Source: Tannerella sp.
Lineage (GTDB): Bacteria; Bacteroidota; Bacteroidia; Bacteroidales; Tannerellaceae
Direction of reading: 5' to 3'
Length of the DNA: 5,138 bases
Assembly: GCA_031267485.1 (NCBI GenBank)
Contig: JAIRYY010000321.1
Location: 1-5,138 of the forward strand
The position numbers and the translations under genes are program-made. Positions 1 to 5,138 of this stretch are shown here, piece after piece. The first letter of the stretch is position 1; every line of letters begins with the position of its first letter. Under the pieces are notes generated by a model. That model was not told the origin of the DNA. It ran no database searches and saw nothing but the letters and a program-made list of their open reading frames with translations.

Positions 1-47
1 CTCATACTGTGTCGTATTTTTATACACTAACGGTGTGATGCCCGCAT

Positions 48-539
48 TTATTGTACGTTGCGCCCTGCGGCGATTTCCTGTATCTCCTCCAGCGTAAAGC
101 TGCCGGCGATGCAGATGACGACAAATTCCTTTTCCTCGTCAATCAGCATGATCAGTTCGCCGATCAGCTCCCCGTTCTTCCGGACACAGAACGTGACGGC
201 CGATTTGCCGTCCCTGATGCGCATCAGTTCCTCGTACTTCCCGTCACGGTCGACCAGCTCCCTTATTTCGTCGTCTATCTTTTTCCCGAGCGCCGTATTG
301 GAGGTCGTGATGAGGCGCATGGATTCTATCTTGTTTACGATACTTTTAATGTCGACATGATCCTTGCTGATGCTTACATTGTCCGGTATCAGCTTAAACA
401 TCGCCTTTGAGATGCTTATGACGACGACGTTCTCATCCTTTCCGTATTTATCGAACAGTCTGTTCATTGCGCTCTCCTGCGCACATGCGATACCGCAGCA
501 CAGCAGGCATGCGGCCAGTAATAAAGTTTTTGTATTCAT
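48..539 (-). CDS. DUF4252-like secreted protein
   Basis: This is a 163-residue protein of unknown function that resembles the DUF4252 family of small exported Bacteroidales proteins. An N-terminal signal peptide is visible: Lys4, a hydrophobic stretch over residues 5-18, and a likely signal peptidase I site after Ala20 (Ala-Cys-Ala before Gln-Glu). The family-like pattern follows: an N-terminal segment 'MNRLFDKYG', a beta strand 'VVVISISKAMF', a charged helical middle, and a C-terminal 'VTFCVRKNGELIGELIML' block with a final strand and helix. I start at the ATG at 539, because the alternative ATG at 548 adds only Met-Gln-Ile and places more residues before the signal peptide. The protein probably acts in the periplasm or envelope, but its biochemical role is unknown. 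It lies downstream of the sirtuin gene on the same strand with no convincing promoter in the 112-bp gap, so readthrough from that gene is possible. Relatives are often found near ECF sigma factors; none is visible here. Confidence 0.75.
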   Translation of the reverse strand: MNTKTLLLAACLLCCGIACAQESAMNRLFDKYGKDENVVVISISKAMFKLIPDNVSISKDHVDIKSIVNKIESMRLITTSNTALGKKIDDEIRELVDRDGKYEELMRIRDGKSAVTFCVRKNGELIGELIMLIDEEKEFVVICIAGSFTLEEIQEIAAGRNVQ

Positions 540-660
540 AATCTGCATTATTTTAAAAATCCGTTTAATCGTCCGTTCGTTTTGTCCATGCTTTCCCTTG
601 CCTTTTCCAGAGGATAAAACCGTAAGACGGGGACAGAATGATTTTGGTTACAATTTTTTT

Positions 661-1353
661 TCAAATCATCCCTGAAAGTTCTTCCGCGAGTATGCGCACG
701 CCTTCCGACGCGCCTTTTTTGATGAACTTTATGTCCTTCCGGTAAATCCTGACATCCTGCGGGTCGATGAGATATGTCGCCTGACCGTTTCGGACGCAGT
801 TCAGCAGGCTGGCGGCCGGATACACGTTCAGCGACGTGCCTATGACGACGAAAATGTCCGACGTTTCCACGTACCGGGCGGCTTCGTCTATTTTCGGAAC
901 GGCTTCCCCGAACCAGACGATGAACGGTCGCAGCTGGCCTCCGTCGGGCGCTTTGTCCCCGACATGAAGGTCGGGACTGTCGGGCGGAATGGGAAACGGC
1001 GCGTCCGGATTTTTGACCGAACATGATTTCATAAGTTCGCCATGCAGGTGTACCACGTGCGTGCTTCCCGCCCGTTCGTGCAGGTTGTCCACGTTCTGCG
1101 TTATCACGTGCACCTTGAAGTATTTTTCCAGCGCCGCCAGCCCTCTGTGCCCGTCGTTAGGTTCGGCGCCGAGCAGTTCCCGGCGTCTGTGATTGTAAAA
1201 ATCAAGCACCAGCTGGGGATTAGCCCTGAAACCTTCGGGCGTTGCGACCTGCTCGACCGGATAATTGTTCCACAGCCCGTTTGAATCGCGAAACGTCGCG
1301 ATTCCGCTTTCGGCGCTCATGCCCGCTCCCGTGAGTATGACCAAGTTCTTCAT
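661..1353 (-). CDS. cobB: Sir2-family NAD-dependent protein deacylase (CobB-like)
   Basis: This 230-residue cytosolic sirtuin would remove acyl groups from protein lysines using NAD+, giving nicotinamide and O-acyl-ADP-ribose. The Rossmann NAD-binding motif lies at residues 9-23 (GAGMSAESG...FRD). The TQNVDNLHERAG block spans 85-96, and the catalytic base is His104 in HLHG. IVWFGEAVP (145-153) and GTSLNVYPAA (172-181) complete the conserved core. Tyr53 and Arg56 form the YxxR pair that in CobB and SIRT5 binds the acidic end of succinyl or malonyl lysine, so desuccinylation as well as deacetylation is plausible. The only cysteines are Cys111 and Cys186, so the classical four-cysteine zinc site is absent. 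Bacteroidota members commonly look like this, so I read it as lineage-typical rather than broken. The length is normal and the start at MKNLVILTGAGM matches the family. A good promoter lies about 80-110 bp upstream. Confidence 0.95.
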   Translation of the reverse strand: MKNLVILTGAGMSAESGIATFRDSNGLWNNYPVEQVATPEGFRANPQLVLDFYNHRRRELLGAEPNDGHRGLAALEKYFKVHVITQNVDNLHERAGSTHVVHLHGELMKSCSVKNPDAPFPIPPDSPDLHVGDKAPDGGQLRPFIVWFGEAVPKIDEAARYVETSDIFVVIGTSLNVYPAASLLNCVRNGQATYLIDPQDVRIYRKDIKFIKKGASEGVRILAEELSGMI

Positions 1354-1432
1354 CTTTATGTTTTATAATCTTATAAATAAATCATTATTTGTCATATTTG
1401 TTGCGTGAAATAAAATGACGTTTTTGCAGTTG

Positions 1433-1461
1433 CAAAGATACGGCGATTTCAGATATTTCAA
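1433..1461 (-). promoter_or_regulatory. Bacteroidota-type promoter for the sirtuin gene
   Basis: Read on the minus strand, TATCTTTG (1440 to 1433) is a perfect match to the Bacteroidota -7 consensus TAnnTTTG. A TTG triplet at 1461-1459 lies 18 bp upstream and fits the -33 element. Transcription would start near 1426-1428, giving a leader of roughly 75 nt before the ATG at 1353. The motif match is direct; activity is inferred. Confidence 0.65.
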
Positions 1462-1498
1462 GAGAAAAACCGGAAAAATTGCCGGCAAACGGATATTG

Positions 1499-1544
1499 TT
1501 TTTTTTGCCTGGAAGGCGTTGTTTCCGAAAAAAAAAATAAAAAA
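1499..1544. other. Opposed T and A tracts between divergent promoters
   Basis: A run of eight T (1499-1506) and a run of ten A (1528-1537, continuing as AT-only to 1544) flank a short GC-richer core. The core contains the inverted repeat GCCT-GGA-AGGC (1507-1517). The tracts can pair or bend the DNA. It is not placed as a terminator, because no gene reads into it from either side. A role as an upstream promoter element or protein site is inferred only. Confidence 0.35.
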
Positions 1545-1577
1545 GTGTCGCACTGTAAATAAAATAAATTACCTTTG
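1545..1577 (+). promoter_or_regulatory. Bacteroidota-type promoter for the FKBP pair
   Basis: TACCTTTG at 1570-1577 matches the -7 consensus TAnnTTTG perfectly. The -33 region (about 1545-1550, GTGTCG) is degenerate but has the right spacing of about 20 bp. An almost pure A tract (1528-1544) lies directly upstream and resembles an UP element. Transcription would begin near 1584, about 24 nt before the ATG at 1608. Confidence 0.6.
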
Positions 1578-1607
1578 CACTCTGATTATGAAAGTTGAAT
1601 ATGTAGT

Positions 1608-2192
1608 ATGGACAAAATAAGTTATGCTTTGGGGCTGAGTATAGGAAATAATTTTCTTTCTTCAGGAATCAAAAATCTGTCAGTTGAGGACTTTATAAAG
1701 GGTGTTAATGATGTTTTTTCAGGAAAAACACCGGACCTTTCCTATGATGACGCAAAGCGGATTATCAACGATTATTTTGCAGGGCTTCAGGGTGAACGGG
1801 TTAAGTTGAACCGCGAGGCCGGTGTAGAGTTTTTGCGGATAAACGCACAGAAACAGGGAGTGGTTGTTTTGCCGAGCGGCCTGCAGTACGAAGTCCTGAA
1901 GAAAGGCGCCGGCGTCCGTCCGAAAGCCACCGACAAGGTGAAATGCCATTATCATGGCACGCTTGTGAACGGCGCCGTGTTCGACAGTTCCGAACAGCGC
2001 GGCGAGCCGGCCGTTTTCGGCGTTTCGCAGGTTATTCAGGGGTGGGTCGAAGCGCTCCAGCTTATGCCGACAGGCTCCCGGTGGCGTCTGTTCGTGCCCT
2101 CCGGACTTGCATACGGCGAACGGGGGGCTGGCGATGCGATCGGGCCGGACAGCACGTTGATATTTGAAGTGGAGTTATTGGATATTGTTTAA
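1608..2192 (+). CDS. Cytosolic FKBP-type peptidyl-prolyl isomerase
   Basis: This 194-residue protein catalyses cis-trans isomerisation of peptide bonds preceding proline. It has an N-terminal FKBP_N-like helical dimerisation domain (about residues 1-82, opening with 'ISYALGLSIG') and a C-terminal FKBP domain (about 88-194). The residues that line the FKBP12 active site are all present: Tyr115, Asp126, Val142-Ile143, Trp146, Tyr169 and Phe186. There is no signal peptide or lipobox, so a cytosolic location is likely, as in the FklB (FKBP22) type of E. coli. It is the first gene after a clear promoter and lies 22 bp before a paralogous lipoprotein FKBP, so the two are probably co-transcribed. 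GC content rises from about a third in the first codons to about two thirds at the end of the FKBP domain. The start ATG is the only reasonable one in frame. Confidence in family and activity is high; clients are unknown. Confidence 0.93.
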   Translation: MDKISYALGLSIGNNFLSSGIKNLSVEDFIKGVNDVFSGKTPDLSYDDAKRIINDYFAGLQGERVKLNREAGVEFLRINAQKQGVVVLPSGLQYEVLKKGAGVRPKATDKVKCHYHGTLVNGAVFDSSEQRGEPAVFGVSQVIQGWVEALQLMPTGSRWRLFVPSGLAYGERGAGDAIGPDSTLIFEVELLDIV

Positions 2193-2214
2193 CATAATTA
2201 TAAATAATTAGAAA

Positions 2215-2922
2215 ATGAAGAAAATTAGTTTATTAACCATTGTAGCGATGGTAACGGCAGGAATTGCTTTTTCTTCCTGCGACTCGAAGAAATCGGTAAG
2301 CCTGAAATCCGATATTGATAGCGTCAGCTATATTATAGGCGCGAGTTACGGACAGGGCATGAGAGAAAACATCAAAACATTCCCGACTCCGGGTAATGTG
2401 AACGCTTTGATTAGCGGTTTTACGAATGCCGCCAATGGCGATTCCATCTATTTGGGTATGGACATGCAGGCTGCTCAACTTTTTGTGCAGACTTATTTTC
2501 AGAATCTTCAGACCCGTATTGCCGACGAAACGAAAGCCGAGGGCGAAAAGTTCCTGGAGGAAAACAAGGGTAAAAGCGGAGTGATTACGACGGAAAGCGG
2601 CCTTCAGTACAAGGTTATCACCGAAGGTACGGGTCAGAAACCTTCACTTGAAGATACCGTAAAGGTGCATTATGTCGGCAAATTATTGGACGGCACGCAA
2701 TTTGACAGTTCGGTTGAGCGCGGCGAACCTGCTACGTTTCCCTTGACCGGCGTTATTCCCGGATGGTCGCAAGGCGTACAGCTGATGCCCGTCGGCTCCA
2801 AATACATCATGTGGATTCCCGCCGATCTGGCCTATGGCATGCAGCCGCCGACCCAGCTCATCAAGCCTAACAGCACGCTTGAATTTGAGGTTGAACTGCT
2901 TGAAGTGATGAAAGCTAAATGA
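2215..2922 (+). CDS. FKBP-type peptidyl-prolyl isomerase lipoprotein
   Basis: This 235-residue exported prolyl isomerase probably assists folding of envelope proteins. The N terminus is a lipoprotein signal: Lys2-Lys3, a hydrophobic core, then the lipobox Phe-Ser-Ser-Cys with the lipidated residue at Cys22. The sequence after the cysteine (DSKKS) lacks the acidic run expected of the Bacteroidota surface-export signal, so periplasm-facing anchoring is more likely. An FKBP_N-like helical domain (about 33-115) starts with 'DSVSYIIGASYG', and the FKBP domain (about 122-232) follows. Active-site residues are Tyr153, Asp164, Val180-Ile181, Trp184, Tyr207 and Phe224. The catalytic core shares about half of its residues with the upstream cytosolic FKBP (43 of 84 by hand count), so the pair looks like an old tandem duplication split between compartments. 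It is FkpA-like in architecture, but FkpA itself is soluble. A strong terminator follows it. Confidence 0.94.
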   Translation: MKKISLLTIVAMVTAGIAFSSCDSKKSVSLKSDIDSVSYIIGASYGQGMRENIKTFPTPGNVNALISGFTNAANGDSIYLGMDMQAAQLFVQTYFQNLQTRIADETKAEGEKFLEENKGKSGVITTESGLQYKVITEGTGQKPSLEDTVKVHYVGKLLDGTQFDSSVERGEPATFPLTGVIPGWSQGVQLMPVGSKYIMWIPADLAYGMQPPTQLIKPNSTLEFEVELLEVMKAK

Positions 2923-2930
2923 TATTGCTG

Positions 2931-2960
2931 TTTATATGAAAAAAAAGCCGGCTATCCTTG
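2931..2960 (+). promoter_or_regulatory. Candidate lolD promoter overlapping the terminator
   Basis: TATCCTTG (2953-2960) matches the TAnnTTTG -7 element at all but one of its fixed positions, and TTTA (2931-2934) lies 18 bp upstream as a possible -33 element. Initiation would fall near 2966-2968, about 30 nt before the lolD ATG and inside the second half of the terminator hairpin, so the new transcript could not form that hairpin. It is a weak match found by eye. Confidence 0.3.
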
Positions 2961-2979
2961 GATATCCGGTCTTTTTTTT
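2947..2979 (+). terminator. Intrinsic terminator after the FKBP pair
   Basis: A hairpin forms from CCGG (2948-2951) with CCGG (2966-2969) and TATC (2953-2956) with GATA (2961-2964), separated by one C/T mismatch, with a 4-nt loop. An outer G/T pair can extend it. A run of eight T follows (2972-2979), and a run of A precedes the stem, so it could also work in the opposite direction. It begins 24 nt after the lipoprotein stop codon. Confidence 0.85.
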
Positions 2980-2996
2980 CGGCAATCGAGAACATC

Positions 2997-3653
2997 ATGA
3001 TCGTAGAAACGAAAGGCATTACCAAAAGTTTTTCTTCCCTGCAGGTATTGAAAGGGATTGATTTGTCAATCGATGAAAGGGAAATCGTTGCGGTTGTCGG
3101 CCCCAGCGGGGCCGGCAAGACAACTTTGCTGCAGATTATGGGCACGCTTGACCGTCCCGATGCGGGCATGCTTTCATTCATGGGCATCGAGCCGTTCGGG
3201 CTGTCGGAGAGGGACAGGGCGTCATTTCGCAACAGACACATTGGCTTTGTCTTTCAGTTTCATCAGTTGCTGCCGGAGTTTACGGCGCTCGAAAATGTGA
3301 TGATACCCGCGCTGATTGCCGGCCGCAGTTACGATGAGGCCGCAAAAAGGGCAAAAGATCTGCTTGCCTTTTTGCGCCTGAGCGACCGGACCGGACATAA
3401 GCCGGCCGAACTGTCCGGTGGTGAAAAACAACGCGTTGCCGTGGCAAGGGCTTTGATGAACAATCCCTCCGTCATTCTTGCGGACGAGCCGTCGGGCAGC
3501 CTTGATTCGAAAAATAAGGATGAGCTTCATACGCTTTTTTTCGATTTGAGGAATGAAATGGGACAGACGTTCGTGATTGTGACGCATGATGAGCAGCTGG
3601 CCAGACTGGCGGACCGGATTGTTTATATGAAAGATGGACTGATTACTTCCTGA
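2997..3653 (+). CDS. lolD: LolD-like lipoprotein-release ABC ATPase
   Basis: This 218-residue cytoplasmic ATPase would pair with a LolC/LolE-type inner-membrane permease to extract lipoproteins for transfer to the outer membrane. Walker A is GPSGAGKTT (35-43). The Q-loop is Gln87, followed by '[14 protein letters not shown]', a stretch characteristic of LolD that separates it from MacB and FtsE. The signature is LSGGE (139-143), Walker B is VILADEP (159-165) with catalytic Glu164, and the switch is His197. The length is typical. I start at the ATG at 2997 ([12 protein letters not shown]). An upstream in-frame TTG at 2958 lies within the terminator hairpin and would add 13 residues that do not fit the family. 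No permease gene is in the window. The transporter gene follows after 8 bp, which indicates co-transcription. Expression must come from readthrough of the upstream terminator or from a promoter overlapping it. Confidence 0.92.
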   Translation: MIVETKGITKSFSSLQVLKGIDLSIDEREIVAVVGPSGAGKTTLLQIMGTLDRPDAGMLSFMGIEPFGLSERDRASFRNRHIGFVFQFHQLLPEFTALENVMIPALIAGRSYDEAAKRAKDLLAFLRLSDRTGHKPAELSGGEKQRVAVARALMNNPSVILADEPSGSLDSKNKDELHTLFFDLRNEMGQTFVIVTHDEQLARLADRIVYMKDGLITS

Positions 3654-3661
3654 ATTTTAAT

Positions 3662-5038
3662 ATGGCTGATACAGTGCAAAACAGAGATACGTTTGGCAGT
3701 CGCCTGGGTGTCATTTTCGCCACCGTGGGCTGCGCCGTGGGACTTGGAAACGTGTGGCGTTTTCCCTACATGCTGGGCACCAACGGGGGCGCGGCTTTCC
3801 TGCTGGTTTATTTTCTTTGCGCGCTGCTGCTGGGCTTGCCGGTCATGATGGCGGAATTTTATATCGGACGCTATTCCCGGCGGAATGCGGTAGGCGCATT
3901 TAATGTGATTGCCCCGAAAACGCGGTGGCGGTTTGTCGGTTACAACGGCGTGCTGGCCGCATTTCTCATCCTTGGATTCTATTTTGTGATATCGGGCTGG
4001 ACTTTTGAATATGTCTTTCAGTCAATTGCCGGGTCTTTCGAGGGTAAATCAACCGGCGACATCGAAGCGGAATTTACCGCTTTTTCGTCGAGCATCTTCC
4101 GGCCTGTTTTCTGGACTTTGCTATTTATTTTTATAACCCATTTCATTATTGTCACGGGTGTGAAAAACGGGATTGAACGTTCCTCCAAACTGCTTATGCC
4201 GCTGCTTTTTGTCATACTTGTCGTCCTGTGTATCCGTTCCGTCACGCTTCCCGGCGCAATGGCGGGGTTGGAATTTCTGTTCCGCCCCGATTTCTCCAAA
4301 ATCAATTCACAGGTGTTGCTAAGCGCAATGGGGCAGGCCTTTTTCTCGCTGAGTGTGGGCATGGGATGTCTGATAACCTATTCTTCTTATTTCGGTAAGG
4401 AAACAAAACTTCCGCGTACGGCGTTGGAAGTGACCGTTATTGATACCCTCGTTGCCGTTTTGGCCGGTATCATGATTTTCCCGGCCGTTTTCAGCTTCGG
4501 CATTGAGCCTGCTGCCGGAGTGGAGCTTGTTTTTATAACCTTGCCGAATGTTTTTGGGCAGTTGCCTCTGGGAAACCTGTGGGCCTGTATCTTTTTCCTG
4601 TTACTGGCCGTCGCGGCACTTACATCCACCATATCGCTTCACGAGGTCGCTACGGCCTTTCTTCACGAGGAACGCGGCATAACGCGTAAAAGGGCGGCCC
4701 TGCTTGTTTCGCTCGGCGTTACGGCGCTGGCCGTACTGAGTTCCCTCTCTTTTGGGATAATGAAGGATTTTACGATTTTCGGGTTGACATTTTTTGATTT
4801 TCTGGATTATGTCACAGCCAAGCTGATGCTTCCGCTCGGCGGAATGTTCATCTGTATTTTTGTGGGCTGGCGTATTGATAGAAAAATCCTGAAAGCGGAA
4901 TTGACGAACGGAGGAACGGTTGCGTTTTACTTCTTCAGCATTTACAGTTTCCTGTTGAAGTATATAGCGCCGCTTGCAATCGGATTTATTTTCCTGAACG
5001 AACTTGCTCTTATTGATTTCATTCGGGAGATTTTTTGA
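3662..5038 (+). CDS. Sodium-dependent NSS-family (LeuT-fold) transporter
   Basis: This 458-residue inner-membrane symporter is probably a Na+-driven amino acid importer. It is shorter than LeuT and fits the common bacterial 11-helix NSS type (Tyt1, MhsT). Helix 1 has the family signature GLGNVWRFPY (27-36). By hand alignment to LeuT, Asn30 and Arg33 correspond to Asn27 and Arg30, and Tyr107 to the substrate-binding Tyr108. In helix 6, Phe228, Ser231 and Met234 correspond to Phe253, Ser256 and Phe259. Thr321-Ser322 in helix 8 matches the Na2-site Thr354-Ser355. Asp261 in helix 7 may supply the negative charge that replaces chloride in bacterial members. Methionine at the Phe259 position suggests a roomier pocket, perhaps for an aromatic or bulky amino acid, but the substrate cannot be assigned. 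The gene follows lolD by 8 bp and is followed closely by a ComEA-like gene, so the three probably form an operon. Confidence 0.93.
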   Translation: MADTVQNRDTFGSRLGVIFATVGCAVGLGNVWRFPYMLGTNGGAAFLLVYFLCALLLGLPVMMAEFYIGRYSRRNAVGAFNVIAPKTRWRFVGYNGVLAAFLILGFYFVISGWTFEYVFQSIAGSFEGKSTGDIEAEFTAFSSSIFRPVFWTLLFIFITHFIIVTGVKNGIERSSKLLMPLLFVILVVLCIRSVTLPGAMAGLEFLFRPDFSKINSQVLLSAMGQAFFSLSVGMGCLITYSSYFGKETKLPRTALEVTVIDTLVAVLAGIMIFPAVFSFGIEPAAGVELVFITLPNVFGQLPLGNLWACIFFLLLAVAALTSTISLHEVATAFLHEERGITRKRAALLVSLGVTALAVLSSLSFGIMKDFTIFGLTFFDFLDYVTAKLMLPLGGMFICIFVGWRIDRKILKAELTNGGTVAFYFFSIYSFLLKYIAPLAIGFIFLNELALIDFIREIF

Positions 5039-5064
5039 GGCAGTTGACGATTAATGATTGGGAT

Positions 5065-5138
5065 ATGTTCTGGCAGGATTTTTTCTATTTTTCAAAGAGT
5101 GAAAAGCGGGCATTAATTATTTTACTTTGCCTTATCGT
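5065..5138 (+). CDS. ComEA-like helix-hairpin-helix protein, 5' end only
   Basis: Only the first 24 codons are inside the window; the gene runs off the right edge. The translation begins 'MFWQDFFYFSKSEKRALII' and then continues into a hydrophobic segment. This is the characteristic opening of Bacteroidota ComEA-like proteins: an aromatic-rich 'W.DFFYFSK.E+R' motif followed by a single membrane helix, with helix-hairpin-helix DNA-binding repeats further on. Those repeats are not visible here, so the assignment rests on the N terminus alone. The ATG at 5065 is 26 bp after the transporter stop. An in-frame TTG at 5044 close behind GAGG (5037-5040) could start it seven residues earlier, but the family usually begins just before the Trp-x-Asp-Phe-Phe motif. 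If correct, it is an inner-membrane-anchored protein of the DNA-uptake type, though its role in most Bacteroidales is untested. Confidence 0.65.
   Translation, partial: MFWQDFFYFSKSEKRALIILLCLI

Noticed and set aside
1..5. ATG on the minus strand at the left edge, possibly the next gene.
   Set aside because: Only five bases are available, and no promoter is visible between it and position 47.
24..36. ACAC-TAACG-GTGT hairpin downstream of the DUF4252 gene.
   Set aside because: The stem is four pairs, and on the minus strand it is followed by A-rich rather than T-rich sequence, so it does not fit an intrinsic terminator.
51..410. Plus-strand open frames of 100-119 codons opposite the DUF4252 gene.
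   Set aside because: They are antisense to a recognisable secreted protein and show no family motifs or promoter.
501..539. Lipobox reading of the DUF4252 signal peptide (LAAC or GIAC).
   Set aside because: The first cysteine comes after too short a hydrophobic core and the GIAC version has glycine at -3; a signal peptidase I site at Ala-Cys-Ala fits better.
616..630. Possible weak terminator after the sirtuin gene on the minus strand: CCGT-CTT-ACGG followed by TTTT.
   Set aside because: A four-pair stem with a short T stretch is too weak to claim; it may cause at most slight attenuation before the DUF4252 gene.
548..1024. Minus-strand open frame of about 158 codons.
   Set aside because: It overlaps the sirtuin gene in another frame, is rich in Arg and Ser as expected of a shadow frame in GC-rich DNA, and resembles no protein I know.
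1588..1620. Short ORFs in the FKBP leader (10 codons from 1588, and ATG-TAG at 1601).
   Set aside because: They are very short, overlap the true start and have no recognisable leader-peptide content; most likely chance.
2958..2996. TTG-initiated 13-residue extension of LolD.
   Set aside because: The TTG lies in the loop of the intrinsic terminator and the extra residues do not belong to the family; [12 protein letters not shown] from 2997 matches the usual LolD start.
3222..3587. Minus-strand open frame of 121 codons opposite lolD.
   Set aside because: It is fully antisense to the conserved ABC ATPase motifs and has no features of its own.
1..5138. tRNA, rRNA, CRISPR, insertion sequence or defence system.
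   Set aside because: No cloverleaf, repeat-spacer pattern, transposase motif, terminal repeat or defence-associated domain was seen on either strand.

Overview
The window looks like an ordinary chromosomal segment of a member of the Bacteroidales (phylum Bacteroidota). Three things support this. Every recognisable protein resembles the Bacteroidales version of its family: a DUF4252 secreted protein, a cysteine-poor CobB-type sirtuin, a cytosolic/lipoprotein FKBP pair, a LolD, an 11-helix-type NSS transporter and the start of a ComEA-like protein. The start codons follow AT-rich sequence without clear Shine-Dalgarno motifs. Two clear matches to the Bacteroidota sigma-A -7 element TAnnTTTG sit in the one sizeable intergenic gap. 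I would not go below order level from this sequence. By eye, GC is near 50 percent in the genes and about 30 percent in the main intergenic gap.

Layout. Positions 48-1353 hold two minus-strand genes: a Sir2-family deacylase (661-1353) and, 112 bp downstream of it, a small secreted DUF4252-like protein (48-539). A 254-bp AT-rich divergent regulatory region (1354-1607) carries back-to-back promoters. The rest runs on the plus strand. It starts with a tandem pair of FKBP-type peptidyl-prolyl isomerases, one cytosolic (1608-2192) and one an exported lipoprotein (2215-2922), which ends at a strong intrinsic terminator (about 2947-2979). Then come lolD (2997-3653), a sodium-dependent neurotransmitter-symporter-family transporter (3662-5038) and the first 24 codons of a ComEA-like helix-hairpin-helix protein (5065 to the window edge). 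The last three are close enough to be one operon.

The genes do not form one dedicated pathway. The FKBP pair could serve proline isomerisation in the cytosol and in the envelope, LolD would energise lipoprotein release for outer-membrane sorting (the FKBP lipoprotein is a plausible client), and the transporter probably imports an amino acid. I found no mobile element, CRISPR array, RNA gene, toxin-antitoxin or defence system, and no convincing sign of an undescribed system. The points most worth checking are the lolD promoter candidate that overlaps the FKBP terminator, the missing zinc cysteines of the sirtuin, the GC gradient within the first FKBP gene, and the small inverted repeats in the divergent promoter region.
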